A stretch of 24,194 bases of DNA from Ruminococcus sp. UBA1394 (GTDB lineage Bacteria; Bacillota; Clostridia; Oscillospirales; Ruminococcaceae). The number at the start of each line of letters is the position of its first letter. Position 1 is the first letter of the stretch. Below the pieces are notes generated by a model that saw nothing but the letters and a program-made list of their open reading frames with translations, did no database searches and was not told the origin of the DNA. Shown piece by piece: positions 20,865-24,194 of this stretch. Both the position numbers and the translations under genes were made by a program. The stretch lies in NCBI GenBank assembly GCA_002305725.1, contig DBQM01000047.1, positions 1 through 24,194 of the forward strand. The letters run 5' to 3'.

Positions 20865-20881
20865 TTGTTCGTTAAAAATGC

Positions 20882-20915
20882 AAAAACTGCTGCACCATCC
20901 GGTACAGCAGTCTTT
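20882..20915 (-). terminator. Intrinsic terminator of bipA
   Basis: On the minus strand ACTGCTGTACC, GGAT loop, GGTGCAGCAGT (one mismatch), then TTTTG, two bases past the bipA stop. Confidence 0.88.
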
Positions 20916-20916
20916 A

Positions 20917-22740
20917 TCACTGTTTTGCTCTGTTCTTTGCTCTCTGTGTATTGCTCAGAATTCTCTTTCTGATACGGATATTCTCCGGTGTAACCTCAAG
21001 AAGCTCATCGTCCGCTAAAAACTCCAGACTGTCCTCAAGGCTCAGACGTCTTGGAGGTACAAGTCTCAGTGCATCGTCAGAACCGCTTGCACGGGTATTT
21101 GTCAGATGCTTTTTCTTGCAGACATTTACAACCAGATCCTCTGTTTTCGGTGACGCACCTACTATCATACCCTCATAAACCGGAGTGCCTGCGCCGATAA
21201 ACAGCTGTCCTCTCTCCTGTGCGTTGTAAAGACCGTAGGTTACAGCCTCGCCTGTTTCAAAGGAAACAAGAGAACCTGTGTTTCTTCTCGGGATTTCGCC
21301 CTTATACGGCTGGTAGCTGTCGAACACGCTGGACATGATTCCCTCGCCCTTTGTATCAGTCAGAAACTCACTCTTGTAGCCGAAAAGTCCTCTTGCCGGA
21401 ATAAGAAATTCAAGCTTCATTCTTGAGCCCTGCGGGTGCATTTCAATCATATCTGCCTTTCGTGTACCCATCTTCTCCATAACAGAACCGACACATTCCT
21501 CCGGCACGTCGATAACAAGTCTTTCAACAGGCTCAAGCTTCTTGCCGTTTTCGTCCTCCTTGAAAAGTACTCTCGGTGTGGAAACTGAAAGCTCATATCC
21601 CTCTCTTCTCATGTTCTCGATAAGGATTGAAAGGTGCATTTCACCTCTGCCGGCAACTCTGAAAGCATCGGTGTTGTCGGTTTCCTCAACACGAAGGGAA
21701 ACGTCCTTTAAGGTTTCTTTGAAAAGTCTTTCTCTCAGCTGACGTGAGGTTACAAACTTGCCCTCTTTTCCGGCAAACGGTGAATCGTTTACTGAGAATG
21801 TCATTTCAACAGTCGGTTCGCTGATTTTTGTAAACTCAATCGGCTCAACGCAGTCAGTTGCACAGATAGTATCGCCGATAGTGATACCCTCGATACCGCT
21901 TACCCACACAATATCGCCCACCTGTGCAGTTTCCGCAGGAACTCTCTGAAGTCCTTCTATCTGAAGAAGTGAAACAAGCTTTGCGTTATTGATTTTCTTG
22001 TCCGGATTCTGATGATTGCATACCGCAACATTCTGATTAACCTTGACAGAACCTCTCTGAATACGTCCGATACCGATTCTGCCCACATACTCGTTATAGT
22101 CGATAGAGGAAACAAGCATCTGGAAAGGACCGTTTTCGTCACCCTGCGGCGGTTCAATATAGTTTATGATAGTGTCAAAGAGAGGAATAAGGTCTGTGCC
22201 GGCTTCGTACTGGCTGAGTGAGGCAGTACCCGCCCTGCCCGAGCAGAAAAGTATCGGGCTTTCAAGCTGTTCCTCGTTGGCGTCAAGGTCAAGGAGAAGT
22301 TCGAGAACCTCGTCGCCTATTTCATCAAGACGTGCGTCCGGGCGGTCGATTTTATTTACTACAATGATTATCTTGTGGTTCATTTCAAGCGCCTTTGAAA
22401 GCACGAATCTTGTCTGAGGCATAGCACCCTCTGCGGCGTCAACAAGGAGCAGTACACCGTCAACCATGCTGAGAACTCGCTCAACCTCGCCGCCGAAGTC
22501 AGCGTGTCCCGGAGTGTCGATGATGTTGATTTTTGTTCCCTTGTAGCATACGGAAGTGTTCTTCGCAAGGATAGTGATACCTCTCTCACGCTCAATATCG
22601 TTGTTGTCCATAACTCTTTCAGCAACGACCTGGTTTTCTCTGAATGCGCCACCCTGTTTGAGCATTTCGTCAACGAGAGTAGTTTTACCGTGGTCAACGT
22701 GGGCGATAATCGCAATGTTTCTTAAATCTTCTCTTACCAT
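20917..22740 (-). CDS. typA: Ribosome-associated GTPase BipA/TypA
   Basis: A 607-residue translational GTPase of the EF-G class that acts in 50S subunit assembly and stress. G motifs: AHVDHGKTT (13-21), ERGITILAKN in switch I, DTPGHADF (about 76), NKID (about 130) and a late CSGRAGTAS. Domains II and III, the EF-G-V-like domain and the BipA-specific C-terminal domain (VCKKKHLTNTRASGSDDALR, PPRRLSLEDSLEFLADDELL) are all present at the family's normal length. The start follows TCAGGAGGAATTTAAA. Lies between a YcxB remnant and its own terminator. Confidence 0.97.
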   Translation of the reverse strand: MVREDLRNIAIIAHVDHGKTTLVDEMLKQGGAFRENQVVAERVMDNNDIERERGITILAKNTSVCYKGTKINIIDTPGHADFGGEVERVLSMVDGVLLLVDAAEGAMPQTRFVLSKALEMNHKIIIVVNKIDRPDARLDEIGDEVLELLLDLDANEEQLESPILFCSGRAGTASLSQYEAGTDLIPLFDTIINYIEPPQGDENGPFQMLVSSIDYNEYVGRIGIGRIQRGSVKVNQNVAVCNHQNPDKKINNAKLVSLLQIEGLQRVPAETAQVGDIVWVSGIEGITIGDTICATDCVEPIEFTKISEPTVEMTFSVNDSPFAGKEGKFVTSRQLRERLFKETLKDVSLRVEETDNTDAFRVAGRGEMHLSILIENMRREGYELSVSTPRVLFKEDENGKKLEPVERLVIDVPEECVGSVMEKMGTRKADMIEMHPQGSRMKLEFLIPARGLFGYKSEFLTDTKGEGIMSSVFDSYQPYKGEIPRRNTGSLVSFETGEAVTYGLYNAQERGQLFIGAGTPVYEGMIVGASPKTEDLVVNVCKKKHLTNTRASGSDDALRLVPPRRLSLEDSLEFLADDELLEVTPENIRIRKRILSNTQRAKNRAKQ

Positions 22741-22783
22741 TTTAAATTCCTCCTGAAAATTCAGAATATTTATCTATGTTAAT

Positions 22784-23388
22784 TTATAATCTGATTATAA
22801 ATTTTTTTCCAAGCGCTTTTTTCATATATACGCTTAAATCCTCCGGACTGCCCGTAACAAAAGCTGATTTTCTTATTGCATAGGCGTGCCGTTTGTCAGT
22901 ATACAGAAAAAAGCAGTCCTTTACTTCCTTAGCTTTTATCAACCTATCATATCCTATACTGATGTTTTGTGAATTTGCACCATTTTCAACATTCACCGTA
23001 AAATACTTTTCTTCAAAATCAAAATGAACAGGATTTTCGCCGTATTTTGATTTTATTTTTTTTAGATTATTTTTCGGCATAATAACATATCTGTGAATTA
23101 AAACATATACTATGAATCCGATTGCAATAACTATTTGAAACAAAGAGTATGATGTTTCTGAAAGCTTTGCCCCGTCTTCTAAAGCAATAAACATAGAAGA
23201 CAAAGAAATACCCACACAAGCAAGAATTATTACAATGTAAATGAATAACCAAAGCCGGAAATTGAAAAGCCGGCAGCCGGAGGTCGGGCAAGAATTATTA
23301 CAATGTAAATGAATAACCCCTTGTAACCAGAGTCACTAATTAATGCTTTCATATCCTCAACAGTATAGTTCATAACTGCCTTCGCCAT
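22784..23388 (-). pseudogene. YcxB-family membrane protein, frameshifted by a 68-bp insertion
   Basis: ATG 23388 shares its A with the TAA of the paralogous gene upstream and follows GGAGGCAAATA. The frame begins MAKAVMNYTVEDMKALISDS and reaches a membrane segment, but a 68-bp insertion at 23220-23287 shifts it and brings a stop shortly after. Removing 68 bp restores one 178-residue frame (two membrane spans, then the YcxB C-terminal domain with VNVENGANSQNISIGYDRLI and YTDKRHAYAIRKSAFV), nearly the length of its paralog. A remnant starting at GTG 23215 could be expressed but lacks the N-terminus and a ribosome site. Confidence 0.8.
23220..23318. repeat. 31-bp direct repeat around a 37-bp CCGG-rich insert
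   Basis: Bases 23220-23250 and 23288-23318 are identical. Between them lie 37 bp with four CCGG tetramers (for example GCCGGCAGCCGG). Repeat plus insert is 68 bp, not a multiple of three, and breaks the YcxB frame. Confidence 0.85.
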
Positions 23389-23918
23389 TATTTGCCTCCT
23401 CTTTTCAGAATATACCTGTTTCCAAGCTTTTCTTTCAGAATTGTCCGCAAATCTTCGGCAGTACCCTCTGTGAAAGAATCCTTTCTTATTATTTCCAAAT
23501 AATAGCGTGAAGTATAAATAAAGAAATGATTTTCTGTTTCAATACACTGAACACAGTATTCATATTTATATTTCTGAACACTGCATCTGCCGGCGGACGA
23601 AAATGAAACCGTCATGGTTTCGCTGTCGAAAGTGTACATATCCGGGATATCTCCGTTTAATGCACGGATTTTTCGGTAATTCTTTTCGGGAAAATCCACA
23701 TACCATTTTGTGTACAAAAGCATTCCGGCAATCAGTATGACAAACGCTGTGAAAAGAAAGTACTTGTATTCTGTGTTTGTCAGCAGCAGGAACATCACAA
23801 GAACCGCCGCCGCTATTGACACCAGCATAATGGGTATCCTCAGGCGGGCAATCCATGCCGCCTTTCTTGAAAGCATTCTGAAATCATCAAGGTTATAAAC
23901 CATTTCAGCTTTTACCAT
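23388..23918 (-). CDS. YcxB-family membrane protein
   Basis: A 176-residue protein with two membrane spans (about 27-46, RIPIMLVSIAAAVLVMFLLL, and about 51-68, YKYFLFTAFVILIAGMLLYT) and a cytosolic YcxB domain (about 88-172: MYTFDSETMTVSFSSAGRCS, YEYCVQCIETENHFFIYTSR, LREILKEK-like LRTILKEKLGNRYIL). The family's function is unknown. ATG 23918 follows AGGGGGATTTA. The stop TAA overlaps the ATG of the damaged paralog, so the two were a coupled pair made by duplication. Confidence 0.82.
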   Translation of the reverse strand: MVKAEMVYNLDDFRMLSRKAAWIARLRIPIMLVSIAAAVLVMFLLLTNTEYKYFLFTAFVILIAGMLLYTKWYVDFPEKNYRKIRALNGDIPDMYTFDSETMTVSFSSAGRCSVQKYKYEYCVQCIETENHFFIYTSRYYLEIIRKDSFTEGTAEDLRTILKEKLGNRYILKRGGK

Positions 23919-23984
23919 TAAATCCCCCTAAAACACTCAACATAGCATAAAACATTTTGTTTAAAGAGCGTTTTTTTCATTGCA

Positions 23985-24015
23985 TAAAAAATGTCCTGCA
24001 TTAATATGCAGGACA
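23985..24015 (-). terminator. Intrinsic terminator of the tRNA transcript
   Basis: On the minus strand TGTCCTGCAT, 4-base loop, ATGCAGGACA, then TTTTTT. It is five bases past the tRNA-Tyr 3' end. Confidence 0.88.
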
Positions 24016-24020
24016 AATAT

Positions 24021-24105
24021 TGGTGGGAGAAGATGGATTCGAACCATCGAAGCTGAAAGCAACAGATTTACAGTCTGCCCCCTTTGGCCACTCGGGAATT
24101 CTCCC
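24021..24105 (-). tRNA. tRNA-Tyr (anticodon GTA)
   Basis: On the minus strand the gene starts GGGAGAATTCCCGAGTGG, has the anticodon loop CTGTAAA with a GTA anticodon, a long variable arm as expected of class II tRNA-Tyr, the T-loop GGTTCGAATCC and an acceptor closing TTCTCCC-A with encoded CCA. Length 85 bases. Confidence 0.95.
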
Positions 24106-24138
24106 ATAAAAATTCCGCCGACTATTGCCGGCAGATAA

Positions 24139-24194
24139 TGGAGCTGGTGGACGGACTCGAACCCCCGACCTGCTGATTACAAATCAGCTGCTCT
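24139..24194 (-). tRNA. tRNA-Thr (anticodon TGT), partial
   Basis: The 3' part is present: anticodon arm GCTGATTTGTAATCAGC with TGT, T-arm GGGGGTTCGAGTCC, acceptor strand and encoded CCA. The 5' end, about 20 bases, is beyond the window. It is cotranscribed with tRNA-Tyr, 33 bases apart. Confidence 0.92.

Noticed and set aside
1..24194. CRISPR array
   Set aside because: No regularly spaced direct repeats were found; the 31-bp repeat at 23220-23318 occurs only twice.

Overview
The window looks like chromosomal DNA of an anaerobic, Gram-positive gut or rumen bacterium of the Ruminococcus/Oscillospiraceae type. The evidence is strong GGAGG ribosome sites, consensus sigma-A promoters, secreted cohesin and dockerin proteins (cellulosome parts), a reverse-type rubrerythrin with N-terminal rubredoxin, and an anaerobe-type Feo ferrous iron system. 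The species is inferred from gene content only.

Bases 1 to about 11,100 are accessory: an integrative, mobilizable element whose left end lies outside the window. It carries a partial lipoprotein gene, an XRE regulator, a MobC plus MOB_P-type relaxase pair with a candidate oriT, and a sigma-like regulator. It then has an XRE gene read from a face-to-face promoter pair, an ImmA/IrrE protease - WYL regulator - membrane protein operon, and a sigma-70 region-4 protein behind tandem terminators and a possible leader peptide. A 490-base hairpin-rich untranslated stretch follows, then a MazF/PemK toxin overlapping a BRO/KilAC antirepressor, two small proteins and a large serine recombinase. No type IV secretion genes are visible. 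The lipoprotein and ImmA promoters share an identical 19-bp motif at nearly the same distance from the -10 box.

Bases 11,170-15,190 hold an iron-uptake locus: a DUF2325 protein, two FeoA proteins separated by a GNAT acetyltransferase, FeoB, and a FeoB-associated cysteine-rich membrane peptide. Six copies of an inverted repeat GTTAG-N6-CTAAC, one of them imperfect, lie at the start sites and in intergenic gaps. They look like operators of a metal-dependent repressor not encoded here.

Bases 15,199-20,648 are mostly on the minus strand: a small membrane protein, rubrerythrin, a cohesin-dockerin protein preceded by a cyclic di-GMP class I riboswitch, then an operon of cohesin-dockerin protein, dockerin-bearing GH24 lysozyme and a YkgJ-type cysteine-cluster protein. 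A 125-bp MITE-like element with a 9-bp target duplication sits upstream.

Bases 20,917-24,194 hold the GTPase BipA/TypA, a YcxB-family pair of which one copy is frameshifted by a 68-bp insertion containing a 31-bp direct repeat, then tRNA-Tyr and a partial tRNA-Thr, all on the minus strand.
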